Source of the DNA: Chrysaora quinquecirrha
Lineage: Eukaryota > Cnidaria > Scyphozoa > Semaeostomeae > Pelagiidae
NCBI GenBank assembly: GCA_014526335.1
Contig: JACTAT010000010.1
Location: 2,399,943 to 2,463,942 of the forward strand
Length of the DNA: 64,000 nucleotides
Reading direction: 5' to 3'
Positions 32,501-37,808 of this stretch are shown piece after piece. The notes under the pieces are model-generated. The model worked only from the letters and a program-made list of their open reading frames with translations, had not been told where the DNA came from and searched no databases. The position numbers were made by a program, and so were the translations under genes. Within the stretch, counting starts at the first letter, position 1; each line of letters starts with the position of its first letter.

Positions 32501-34958
32501 GGATAGTATTGAAGAGGAATTCGAAGAAGAGCGAAGGAATTTGGAAAGCAAAATTGAGAAAATTGTCACTCAGAATGAAAAACTTGAAGAAGAAAAACGA
32601 GAGATTTTGTGCTTATTAGAAGCAAGTAAAAAAAGTTATTTTAAATTGGATGAGGAGTTAATTGAACTGAAAAAGGTTAAAAAGAAGGAGGTCGCCTCTG
32701 AAGATGATATCAAGAAGAAAGATGATGTGATTTTCGATTTGAAATCGGTATGATTTTTGCCTTTTTGTTTTCGTTGTTAAGTTCTTCAAGTAAGCTTCAA
32801 CCAGCCTTGCTTTCCTATTGGTCAATACAAAGAAGCCGTCTTTATCTGATTGGTTGAAAGTTTACCTGGTTGAAAACTATGAAATAACGTTGGTTTAATC
32901 GTGCCAGCGTGAAAAGAAGAAATTTAGGAACTGTTGTTAATTTTTTCCTTGCGCGTGTAGGGCCACTTTTTGAAGGATTTCGACTTCGACTTTCGATTTC
33001 GGGCATTTTTATGTTGCTGTAAGATAAGGAGCAAAAGACTATTGTTCAGAATAATAGAAAAGAATGGAGACTAGGGGTGCAAATAACCCCTCCCCTATTG
33101 CTATTTGATTTGTTGGAAAGAGGCCCTGTGGCTGTGCGAGTGGTTGTGGCTACTTCCCTGGGGAAAACTTGACCCTGAAATATTCATGGATGTGTCCCTG
33201 AGTTTTTACAAATCAACCCTCCTTTAAGATACTGTTTTACACATTAGACCATCCTGTTTTATGGTTTTAGAGCATGCATTTCTGTGGACAGTGTTTAGGA
33301 AGTTACACTGGATACCAACTTTTAAGGTATTTTCAGCATAAGCTAGACCAAGTTATAGGGAAGTTTTGAAGAAACATCTACCCTTATAATGGACACAAGC
33401 CTGTCAGCTACTGCCCATTTTTGAATTATAACAGAGATCTATATACGGACACGACCTTTGTATTTTGCATTCATTTATACTTTGACACAGTTTTTTTAAG
33501 GCAGCAAAAGTCGTCTTGTAAAAGCTCTGAAAACACAGTTTCAGCATTGGAGAAGGGTATTGTGTGACGTAGCCAAACGGATAAACCTTTTGTTAAACCT
33601 GAATTGTAGGAGAAAGAAGCGCTCAAAAAAGATTTCGATCGACTGAACAACAAAATGCTGGCGCTAATGGAAGAGAGGCAGAAACTTGAAGAAGAGGCTC
33701 AGTCGAAAGATAAAAGTACACTTGACAGGAGACAATCTGGAAGCAACAGAGACATCGAAAGAATCAAAACAGACCTCAAAATGACGCAAGAGTACCTCAG
33801 AATCGCAACTGATACAAACTCAGAATTACAGGTATGTGTGTAAGATGCAGTGTTGATATTTAAATCTGTGCCATTTTTGCAGCTTCACCTGCCTTTTTGC
33901 ACCATAACTTAGTCTTTGGGTTGTATAAAACTTTAAAATTGCCAGAAATAGTGGAATCATCTTCCGACATACTTACAAGCTTCTTTCGTCTCGCAGCTTA
34001 AAAATCAGAAACAGAAATTTATACCCAGATGCGCATCGATACCAATTCAATAAAATGCCGATTCGGCTTCATTATTAACTAGCTAACTACTGACTGACTG
34101 ACTGACTGACTGACTGACTGACTGACTGACTGACTGACTGACTGACTGACTGACTGACTGACTGACTGACTGACTGACTGACTATCTTGCAAACTAACTA
34201 TCTACCAAACTAGCAAACTAACTAGCAAACTAACTAACTATCTTACTAATTAACTAGCTCATTAACTAACTAATTAACTAACTAACTATCTAACTAACCA
34301 ACTAACTAACTGACTAGACTATCTTGGGAGCCCCCATTTTAAGAATACTCAGTATTTTGTCCTTTAATGTACTGTCTAAAAGCGATGTCCTTTTTCAGCT
34401 TGAAATTCAGAAGTTAAAGACAGATCATGAAACTGAACTTCATATCCAACTAATAGAGCAAGAAGCTAGGCTCACAAATACTAACGAGTGAGTAGAACTG
34501 TTTAGAGAGATATAATTTCAAAATAACTGGCAAAAGGTCATCCCATCAATTTAGTTTTGTTATTTTCATAGACAAGAAATAGAACGTGTGAAAGAAGCAA
34601 TGATAGAATTAAATAACAACGAAAGAAAAGAATTGGAAGATAGAATAACAGTTCAAGATTTTGCTGTAAGTTTCCCATCATCTTATTCATAGCCAATCTA
34701 GAGTCTTTAATACGATGGGAAGGGGGTTTCCTATAGTCCCAAAGAATAGTTCCACATTGTATAAGGGACACGAGTTTCTTTTTTGCTCACAATTCCTGCC
34801 TTCGCTTATTCTATGAATATCGACTTTCAATTTTTCAGATCCGTAAATTACAAGCATTACTTGAGCTCCGGGAGCAAGAAGAAGATGCAGATAAAGGCCA
34901 AGAAATAATACCAGTTACAATTAATGGTAATACCGATGATGCTGCTGCATATGTTCAG
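846..34958 (+). CDS. Gene A: PDZ-SH3-tandem MLCK-like kinase-coiled-coil protein (5' and 3' incomplete)
   Basis: Coding exons by splice sites and phase: 846-1723, 2257-2362, 2670-2718, 3051-3232, 3986-4173, 7506-7581, 8200-8400, 8953-9091, 9679-9802, 10218-10266, 10366-10392, 11221-11373, 12276-12321, 12505-12579, 19467-20547, 21516-21651, 22149-22349, 22463-22601, 23469-23592, 23837-23885, 24593-24619, 25323-25475, 26298-26343, 26471-26542, 29515-29698, 31733-32747, 33610-33831, 34399-34487, 34572-34665, 34839-34958. Allowing one missing base in each of three exons, they sum to 2,016 codons. Domain order is PDZ (about residues 240-328), SH3 (345-405), kinase 1 (485-745), calmodulin-binding-type helix (755-790), linker, kinase 2 (1150-1415), coiled coil (1500-2000). 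Splice phases match across the whole chain, so I infer one gene; two adjacent genes cannot be excluded without transcripts. The start codon and last exon were not found. Confidence 0.75.
3051..3232 (+). CDS. Gene A exon: MAGUK-like SH3 domain
   Basis: After the LYVR end of the previous exon, this exon supplies FCVGEILHITNT and SWQWYAEKVS, matching the RT-loop/strand pattern and the conserved W of SH3 domains in the Dlg/ZO/CARMA group. Read straight through, the last residues are out of phase with the next exon. If one base is missing near 3190-3203, the exon ends GLVPRLE, which is the expected SH3 closing motif, and joins in phase to SFIEQSEPHS at 3986. The reconstruction therefore supports both the SH3 call and a one-base deletion. 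No guanylate kinase domain follows, unlike true MAGUKs. Confidence 0.65.
3366..3830. repeat. Intronic minisatellite, about 130-bp units rich in GATACGACAT
   Basis: Three tandem units begin near GGGTATTTGCT at about 3448, 3579 and 3712. Each contains CTTGATTTTCGACTCA and several copies of TTGATACGACATAC. Units are diverged by a few percent to tens of percent. Short ORFs on both strands here are by-products of the repeat. Confidence 0.75.
3986..4173 (+). CDS. Gene A exon: charged linker between SH3 and kinase 1
   Basis: The exon follows a TTTCCTTTAG acceptor and ends at a GTAAG donor in phase 1. It encodes an acidic start (SEPHSVPDLDSD) then a very basic helix (KKWLLRKPSMNKIKKEKEK). It joins in phase to the exon at 7506 (EGEEDAF), which begins the kinase. 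The basic segment could be a membrane or autoregulatory contact, but nothing in the sequence proves that. Confidence 0.65.
4690..5240. repeat. Intronic minisatellite, 96-bp unit, open in both strands
   Basis: The unit is built from roughly 18-bp submotifs of the type GAGAGCCTCCTTAAGGTAG, with a higher-order period of 96 bp (TCAGCC recurs at 4915 and 5011). Because 96 is a multiple of three and the unit lacks stops, long ORFs appear on both strands (a KIESLLKVESLLKKES pattern on +). There are no fitting splice sites, so I treat it as a repeat inside the 4174-7505 intron. The rest of that intron up to 6190 and from 6600 to 7500 shows nothing I can name. Confidence 0.7.
6198..6560. repeat. AGTT tetranucleotide array
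   Basis: Long degenerate then perfect runs of TTAG/AGTT (best at 6435-6502) in the intron before exon 7506-7581. The array is the reverse complement of the AACT array in the next intron, so the pre-mRNA could fold the two together around that exon. Confidence 0.9.
7506..12579 (+). CDS. Gene A exons: kinase domain 1 (MLCK-like Ser/Thr kinase)
   Basis: Nine exons (7506-7581, 8200-8400, 8953-9091, 9679-9802, 10218-10266, 10366-10392, 11221-11373, 12276-12321, 12505-12579) join in phase. Visible hallmarks are the glycine loop GRGKFGVV, the ATP lysine in HAAKFIK, GGELFE, the catalytic loop HLDLKPEN, DFGLA, the activation segment GTPEFVAPE, WSVGVIAYILLSGLSPF, and a C-lobe ending ECLEHSW. HLDLKPEN rather than HRDLKPEN is characteristic of the MLCK/titin/obscurin/Trio/DAPK branch. 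All catalytic residues are present, so activity is expected. The last exon ends in LRKFLAKKRWQ, the start of an MLCK-type calmodulin-binding helix. A 27-bp microexon encodes WSVGVIAYI. Confidence 0.88.
7650..8140. repeat. AACT tetranucleotide array
   Basis: Runs of AACT with interspersed variants fill most of the intron between 7581 and 8200. It is complementary to the AGTT array at 6198-6560, across an exon of 76 bp. Confidence 0.92.
8529..8915. repeat. TTC/TCC pyrimidine tract upstream of a splice acceptor
   Basis: Almost pure pyrimidine on the + strand, made of TTC with CTC and TCC variants, ending about 40 bp before the acceptor of exon 8953. ORFs of Phe/Ser/Leu on + and Lys/Arg/Glu on - are artefacts of the repeat. 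Confidence 0.92.
9160..9415. repeat. ATC trinucleotide array in a kinase 1 intron
   Basis: Interrupted ATC/CTC repeats on the + strand between exons 8953-9091 and 9679-9802. ORFs on both strands here are repeat artefacts. Confidence 0.9.
10780..11115 (+). repeat. Two tandem SINE-like copies with tRNA B-box
   Basis: Copy 1 (about 10,780-10,945) contains GGTTCGAGCCC, a perfect RNA polymerase III B-box, then GAGATCCTAGCGACTGGCGC and a CACCTTCACCTTCAC tail. Copy 2 (about 10,964-11,115) repeats the same order with small changes. A third copy sits at about 45,885-46,035. The B-box and shared tail suggest a tRNA-derived SINE; I did not find a complete A-box. Confidence 0.6.
11470..12270. repeat. 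Long TTC pyrimidine tract directly upstream of exon 12276
   Basis: About 800 bp of TTC-rich sequence on the + strand, with a perfect TTC run at about 11,728-11,774. It continues to within a few bases of the acceptor ATTTTAAG at 12,275, so it doubles as an enormous polypyrimidine tract. Several large ORFs within it are low-complexity and non-coding. Confidence 0.9.
13432..14600 (+). pseudogene. LINE endonuclease (EEP) region, frameshifted
   Basis: Motifs of the exonuclease-endonuclease-phosphatase fold appear in order: FHLNIRSLN at about 13,650, CLTEIN near 13,737, GGVGIFV near 13,833, GIIYRHPS near 13,968, GDINIDI near 14,070, and DHIFV near 14,214. The frame shifts near 14,045-14,055 (one base short), near 14,330-14,370, and again near 14,580. 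The fold cuts target DNA to prime reverse transcription. Confidence 0.75.
14600..16497 (+). pseudogene. LINE reverse transcriptase region, frameshifted
   Basis: Visible motifs include KAAGHDGI (about 15,010), NYRPISLL (about 15,188), FGFREGHST, FLDLSKAFDTI (about 15,400), GVPQGSVLGPILF (about 15,573), and FADDTC, the catalytic YADD-like box (about 15,663). One frame change sits in an A-run near 15,162. After a stop at 16,225 a further frame continues to about 16,497 with ARIWNDLP, a common C-terminal motif in CR1/Jockey-like elements. The RT core itself is long and intact, which suggests a fairly young insertion. Confidence 0.82.
16511..17265. mobile_element. Non-autonomous hAT-like element nested in the LINE
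   Basis: It starts CAGGGCATATTTTAA and ends TTAAAATATGCATTG, an inverted pair with two mismatches. It is flanked by the 8-bp direct repeat ATAAAAGG (16503-16510 and 17266-17273). CAGGG-type ends with 8-bp target duplications are hAT hallmarks. The subterminal part has repeated TGGCCCACCACTG motifs. Length is 755 bp with no transposase ORF. Confidence 0.75.
17533..17661 (+). repeat. LINE 3' end: hairpin and TTGAATTGTA tail
   Basis: GCGGCCCAAG and CTTGGGTCGC flank a short loop at about 17,533-17,571, forming a strong stem. The sequence then ends in TTGAATTGTATTGAATTGAA repeats. Such a hairpin and short tail are commonly recognised by CR1/L2-like reverse transcriptases. It follows the LINE body once the nested hAT is removed. 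Confidence 0.55.
18096..18588. mobile_element. Family 1 foldback element with a nested repeat
   Basis: The left part (CCCAGGCTAAACGGTCAAAC) and right part (TTTGGCTAGGGCC) are family 1 ends. Between them, 18,248-18,392 matches 59,530-59,652 closely and includes the GATGATGGGAGACGG motif, so a different repeat seems to have inserted. Confidence 0.5.
18291..18330 (+). ncRNA. Hammerhead-ribozyme-like motif (degenerate)
   Basis: CCGATGA, then a GGGA/TCCC stem, then GAAAC and ATT match the layout of a minimal hammerhead core, but the expected CUGAUGA box reads CCGATGA and there is an extra U before the stem. The copy at 59,556-59,596 shares both oddities. Minimal hammerheads of this kind are known from Penelope-like retroelements. 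Confidence 0.3.
18885..19015 (-). repeat. SINE-like repeat family 2, reverse copy
   Basis: Read on the - strand it contains GAGTACCCTGGGAATTAG, CTAGAATTTT, GAGCACAAACTGCAGG and ends TTAACAAATAAAGATTAC. This matches the bodies of the copies at 26,634-26,838 and 61,540-61,672. Confidence 0.5.
19467..20547 (+). CDS. Gene A exon: rest of calmodulin-binding helix and long disordered linker
   Basis: The exon opens in phase with KSVNAVRAIRRLSSFG. Joined to the preceding exon's KKRWQ, this reproduces the MLCK/titin-family calmodulin-binding and autoinhibitory helix (compare the KKWQKTGNAVRAIGRLSS pattern of vertebrate MLCK). It then runs about 340 residues of Ser/Asn/Asp/Lys-rich disordered sequence and ends at a GTTAGT donor in phase 1. 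The linker separates the two kinase domains and offers many potential phosphorylation sites. Confidence 0.8.
20885..21250. mobile_element. Family 1 foldback fragment
   Basis: Contains CATTGTTTATCAAACATTTG, TGCTTGACAAGGAGAA and TTGACTAGCATTGTTTTGCG, all pieces of family 1, with no clean terminal repeats. A tRNA-like GGCTCGAATCCC at about 20,771 just upstream hints at another SINE fragment. Confidence 0.4.
21516..26542 (+). CDS. Gene A exons: kinase domain 2 (MLCK-like Ser/Thr kinase)
   Basis: Nine exons (21516-21651, 22149-22349, 22463-22601, 23469-23592, 23837-23885, 24593-24619, 25323-25475, 26298-26343, 26471-26542) encode a second complete kinase: GRGRFGVV, ATP lysine in FAAKNIK, GGGELFE, HLDLKPEN, DFGLA, GTPAFAAPE, WSIGVIAYVLLSGLSPF, and EQCIEHPW. 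Seven internal exons have exactly the same lengths as in kinase 1, and intron positions and phases coincide, including the 27-bp microexon. Catalytic residues are intact. Its tail (KNSPKKRQSEIKTRPLFRF) is basic but lacks the W-x-x-x-VNAVRAI helix of kinase 1, so regulation may differ. Confidence 0.88.
21839..22097. mobile_element. Family 1 foldback MITE with TTA target duplication
   Basis: Starts GACCCTGGCAAAACGAT and ends GTTTGGCCAGGGCT, flanked by TTA at 21836-21838 and 22098-22100. It lies in the first intron of kinase 2. Confidence 0.65.
22928..23192. mobile_element. Family 1 foldback MITE
   Basis: Left end AGACCCTGGCCAATC and right end GATCATTTGGCCAGGGC are inverted, with internal GTTTGCCAAACA-type palindromes. 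A shorter fragment at 22,735-22,820 precedes it. Confidence 0.55.
24142..24369. mobile_element. Foldback MITE, family 2 (TTA target duplication)
   Basis: Left end AGACCTTGCTAAACTAAGAG and right end CTCCTAGTTTAGCCATAGCT are inverted, and TTA flanks both sides (24139-24141, 24370-24372). Internal GACATGTCGCG and TGTCTCCCAG motifs recur at 41,242-41,514 and, decayed, at 63,299-63,460. The TTA duplication fits PIF/Harbinger. Confidence 0.65.
25052..25230. mobile_element. mariner-like MITE with TA target duplication
   Basis: Ends CAGGGTGGCCCAAAAAA and TTTTTTGGGCCACCCTG are perfect inverted repeats, flanked by TA on both sides (25050-25051, 25231-25232). Length is 179 bp, AT-rich, no ORF. It sits inside a TTTATATCTTTTA-type low-complexity tract (24,700-25,310). 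Confidence 0.8.
25561..26250. repeat. Cluster of family 1 foldback copies
   Basis: Several overlapping or nested copies of TCAAACATTTGAAATT, GACGTGGCCAAACGGTCAAA and GTTTGACCAACAA fill the intron between exons 25323-25475 and 26298-26343. Boundaries between copies cannot be read by eye. Confidence 0.55.
26634..26838 (+). repeat. tRNA-derived SINE (fullest copy)
   Basis: Begins with GCGCAAGTGGCTAAGGCGC, resembling a tRNA-Leu/Ser A-box, includes GGTTCACGTC in B-box position, then GAGTACCCAGGGTATT, CTAGAATATC, GGGGCACAAGCTGC and ends TTACCAAATAAATATGCC. Body-only copies lie at 18,885-19,015 (-) and 61,540-61,672 (+). Confidence 0.6.
27123..27430. repeat. GGTGATGGTTGTAGGG minisatellite
   Basis: Purine-plus-T repeats of GGTGATGGTTGTAGGGGT with ATGATG runs at both ends. 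Glycine/valine ORFs on + and His/Pro ORFs on - are artefacts. The following stretch to 29,514 is intronic, with a GAGT run at 27,857-27,879 and nothing else I can name. Confidence 0.8.
29515..29698 (+). CDS. Gene A exon: acidic spacer after kinase 2
   Basis: Acceptor TTTTTCAAG and donor GTAAGT bracket a 184-bp exon in phase 0 to 1, matching the phases of 26542 and 31733. It encodes TFIDGDEEELRPPLV followed by polar residues. No domain is recognised. Confidence 0.65.
29842..30616. mobile_element. Non-autonomous hAT element with perfect 8-bp target duplication
   Basis: CAGGGCATTTTTTAAC opens and TTAAAAAATGCCCTG closes the element, and CATGGGTA is duplicated exactly at 29834-29841 and 30617-30624. 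Subterminal TTCCCCAGTAG motifs are repeated and inverted. It is 775 bp with no transposase ORF. It shares its terminal motif with the element at 16511-17265 but differs inside. Confidence 0.85.
30893..31440. mobile_element. Family 1 foldback split by another element
   Basis: The left end GCCCTGGCCTAATGATCAAG at about 30,892 and the right end TTTAGCCAGGGC at about 31,418-31,429 look like one family 1 copy, separated by family 3 sequence including the complete element at 31212-31321. Confidence 0.5.
31212..31321. mobile_element. Mutator-like MITE, family 3, 9-bp target duplication
   Basis: Ends TAGACTGATTACCTGAGTC and GACTCAGGTAATCAGTCTA are perfect inverted repeats. The 9-bp AGTGGGACC is repeated at 31203-31211 and 31322-31330. 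The element is 110 bp. A longer relative with its own 9-bp duplication is at 58,424-58,922. Long terminal repeats with 9-bp duplications fit Mutator-like elements. Confidence 0.78.
31733..34958 (+). CDS. Gene A exons: long coiled coil
   Basis: Five exons (31733-32747, 33610-33831, 34399-34487, 34572-34665, 34839-34958) encode about 510 residues with near-continuous heptads rich in E, K, L and R (for example LEERLKSMETERDDMKRRL). This predicts a dimeric coiled coil of the sort seen in ROCK/MRCK kinases or myosin tails. The first exon changes frame near 32,465-32,490. Its upstream part stops at 32,487, while the downstream frame (NKQLIESERD) continues to the donor, again one base short. The last located exon ends in AAAYVQ at a GTATGT donor, so at least one more exon is expected. 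Confidence 0.78.
34086..34182. repeat. ACTG tetranucleotide array
   Basis: Perfect CTGA/ACTG repeats followed by degenerate AACT repeats to 34,312, in an intron of the coiled-coil region. Confidence 0.92.
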
Positions 34959-34984
34959 GTATGTTTGGTAGTCCTTGGGGTTGT

Positions 34985-35213
34985 CATCATAATAATCATC
35001 ACTGATCAAAAGCATCAATGATCAGTGAACAGAATCATATAATCTTCATCATCATAATCAACATAATAACCCTTATCACAATAATCAGCACCCATCACCT
35101 TTATCACCACCAACATCATCATCATCATTCATCATCATCATCATCATCATCTACATCATTATCATCTATATCATAAGCACATTCAATATCATTATCATCA
35201 TCATCGCCGTTTA
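34985..35213. repeat. ATC trinucleotide array
   Basis: Interrupted CAT/ATC repeats right after the last located gene A exon, ending at the pogo-like element. Confidence 0.88.
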
Positions 35214-35647
35214 CAGTACATCCTCGATTATCCGAACAGGTTGAACTCAATTTTACGGAGGGTGGTTCGGATAAGCCGAAAATTCGGATAATCGAGAACG
35301 ACAATTTCACTTGCTAACCTTCCTTTCAAGTTTATTGTTACCAACACACAGGTACTTGAAGATCGCTCAAATGGATTGCAGGCGATATTAGTAGAAATTT
35401 TTCGACGCGTTAGTGTTTCTACATTAAATACAACCGAAAAATGTTTTTGTTTAAACTTAAAATCTGTTTAAAACGAAAGACAAAATGATTTAATATAATG
35501 AGTTATTATACTGGACAAAGATTCGAAGTAGTGGGGCTTTCTTTTGGTTAACCTGAAATTAATTTGGACAAAACAGAAGGGTTAAGAAGTTTTTGTGTTC
35601 CGGAAAATGAAGGTTCGGATAATCGAGGTTCGGATAATCAAGAATGG
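35214..35647. mobile_element. pogo/Tigger-like MITE
   Basis: Opens CAGTACATCCTCGATTATCC and closes with GGATAATCAAGAATGG; TA flanks both sides (35212-35213, 35648-35649). TTCGGATAATCGAG is repeated near both ends. CAGTAC...CGATTATCCGAA is the familiar terminal style of pogo/Tigger elements. No transposase ORF remains. Confidence 0.65.
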
Positions 35648-35953
35648 TAGAGATCAATCTGGGTTGTCAATCCGAAAGCGGATTAAAAAGTTTATCAAGT
35701 AGATTTGCTCAATCGAAAACAAGGTAGCGGTATCCTTATAATGGAACATCGCATTTCCGAGCACAGCTATTACCACCGCCAACTGTTTCATTAAATCTAA
35801 GTTTATTTAAAACCTAAATGAGGGATGATAGCAATCTGGATTGGCGTTGCGAAGGATCGAAAGTTTGTCAAGTATTCTAGTATAAACCATCTAAGATTAC
35901 ATATAGTCCAACGTTCTTTTTTTCCTGTATTGTAACTTGTTTTACCGCTTAAC

Positions 35954-36482
35954 CCTAATCCTACCGGGAAGGTGGAATCCACCCCCTCAAGCTTTTCTTG
36001 AAATTGTTTTGTTGTGTGATGGATGTAAGCTTCCAAACCAGGCTGACTTTAAGCCTATATGTATAAGCTACAATGTGATACGAAAAAATTTCCAAAATGA
36101 TAACAATGGATCACGTGACATTGCCTTATATGGAAAGCGGTCATGACAAAACCACATATAAATGCCTATTTTTACCATTAAATGTTATCAGAATTGACTT
36201 AGTCTTTGCAAGGTAAGAGTAAATAGTTACTAGCAACAAAATGTAAAGAAATTTTTGGATTTCTATTGATATTAAGGAAGGTTGATTTTTGACCAACGTT
36301 GATAGCATGTTTTCATTATGATGTCACAATGACGTCATAATAGAAGTGGGAATTACTCCTAATACATTGGCCAATGCCTGTGCCAAGTTTGATTGCTCTA
36401 GCTCTACTGGACAGCAATTTATGGAGGGGTGGAAACCACCCCCCGGCTGTGTTAGATCGAAAAAAGCCTGGTGGGATTAGGG
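35954..36482. mobile_element. piggyBac-like MITE with TTAA target duplication
   Basis: TTAA occurs immediately outside both ends (35950-35953, 36483-36486). The ends CCCTAATCCTACCGGG and CCTGGTGGGATTAGGG are inverted, with subterminal GTGGAATCCACCCCC and GGTGGAAACCACCCCCC palindromes. TTAA plus a CCCT start is diagnostic of piggyBac. It is 529 bp, non-coding. Confidence 0.8.
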
Positions 36483-36486
36483 TTAA

Positions 36487-37588
36487 GCTTCGTTTAACTG
36501 GTACATCTCGGGTACATGTCGCTAAATAACGTTAGGACGCGTTTTTCGAATATTTTCTACGTTTTTTTCCAAAAAGCCCATGGAGTTTATTAAGAAGTGC
36601 ATCATAGTTACATGCCCTTGGCACTTTTGCGTCTTATGACATCATAAGCATACCCATACATGAGGACCAGAAAGTATATTTTGCCTAATTGATGCTAGTT
36701 GATTATCGAAATTATCGACTTTAAGAGAGATATGTCTTAAAACTGTGAGAATATCATCATTACAAGACAATTGTTCTTCAGAACCAGAATTTTTAAAAGT
36801 ACCTTAGTCTAAACGTCATTGTGTGGTAAAAAATATATATGTATATGTAAATCATTGTTATTATTATACTATCGATGTGTGAATGTGTAGCTAATACAAA
36901 ATTTTGAACGATAGTAATATCATATACTTGTTTATATTTATCTTATTTGACCCAAGTCTGCGAGATCATGGATCATGCGCGACCAGGAGCAAACCCTCCT
37001 GCATGCAGAGGTGTCAGAAGCACGGGGTAGCCGGGGCGATTGCCCCCTTTTCCTCATAAAATTACGTGAAATTCTTTGATTTCCTATTGTTTAGCCCTAA
37101 ATTTGTTGCTTCTGCCCTCACTGCTTGGGGCCACGATGCCTTTCTTTCTGCGCCTCATCCCTGCATCCCATGTGAACGCTTAGAATTCCACCTTATAAAA
37201 AGATATATGTTATAAGATTTTTGTTTTCTAGTATTAATAAACAATGGGAATTTCTTGTTAGCATTTACTTCACTTCTTGACTCAAAACATAAAAATAATT
37301 TGTTCAAAGAATACATTATATCAAGGACCGTGGTGACTGGGAAGGGTTGTTTTACCCCACAAAATAAAGCAAACGCAAAACGCAAAGGGGTTGAGGTTGG
37401 TTGAGATCGAGGCTGAAACAAAAGGGCTCGCACAAAATGGCCTAAAAATTTGAAAAGAGGGCCTAAATTCGTCGCTGGCCTAGGCAGATGACAAAGAACT
37501 GATTTTAGCAGGAAAAGGGACGCTAGTCTTGTTCTGAAAGCATAGATAGCAACTTGAATATAAATCAAAATCACTGAGTTGTATCCAG
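36487..37588. other. Spacer with no recognised gene
   Basis: AT-rich sequence with no feature I can support. The 176-residue minus-strand ORF at 37155-37685 shows no domain and no coding-like composition. Confidence 0.4.
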
Positions 37589-37598
37589 AATCTGAAAA

Positions 37599-37808
37599 AT
37601 GGCTACAAAAAATGAAACTCATCTGAAAAACCTGAAAAATGAAGAAACATATCTTTTGGACTTGAAAGCAAAGTTTCAAAATCAATTGAAATATCTAAAA
37701 ATCGAAGAAGCTGCGTTTCTTAAAATTATAAATAGTAAAGGCAAAGAAAGCTCAGAGTGGACTGCAAAGAACCAACAAAATGAAGAGTCAGAGGAGATAT
37801 CAGATTAA
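37599..37808 (+). CDS. Possible small charged ORF or terminal exon
   Basis: An ATG-initiated frame of 69 codons, rich in K, E, N and L (NLKNEETYLLDLKAKF), with a coiled-coil flavour like the end of gene A. A CAG acceptor at 37,586-37,588 precedes it. Used in the phase left by 34958, that acceptor would instead give NLKNGYKK and a stop. It could be gene A's last exon in one of these forms or a chance ORF. An AATAAA follows at 38,187-38,192. Confidence 0.25.
   Translation: MATKNETHLKNLKNEETYLLDLKAKFQNQLKYLKIEEAAFLKIINSKGKESSEWTAKNQQNEESEEISD

Noticed and set aside
37155..37685. 176-residue minus-strand ORF
   Set aside because: No domain, hydrophobic by AT-rich chance, no transcript signals.
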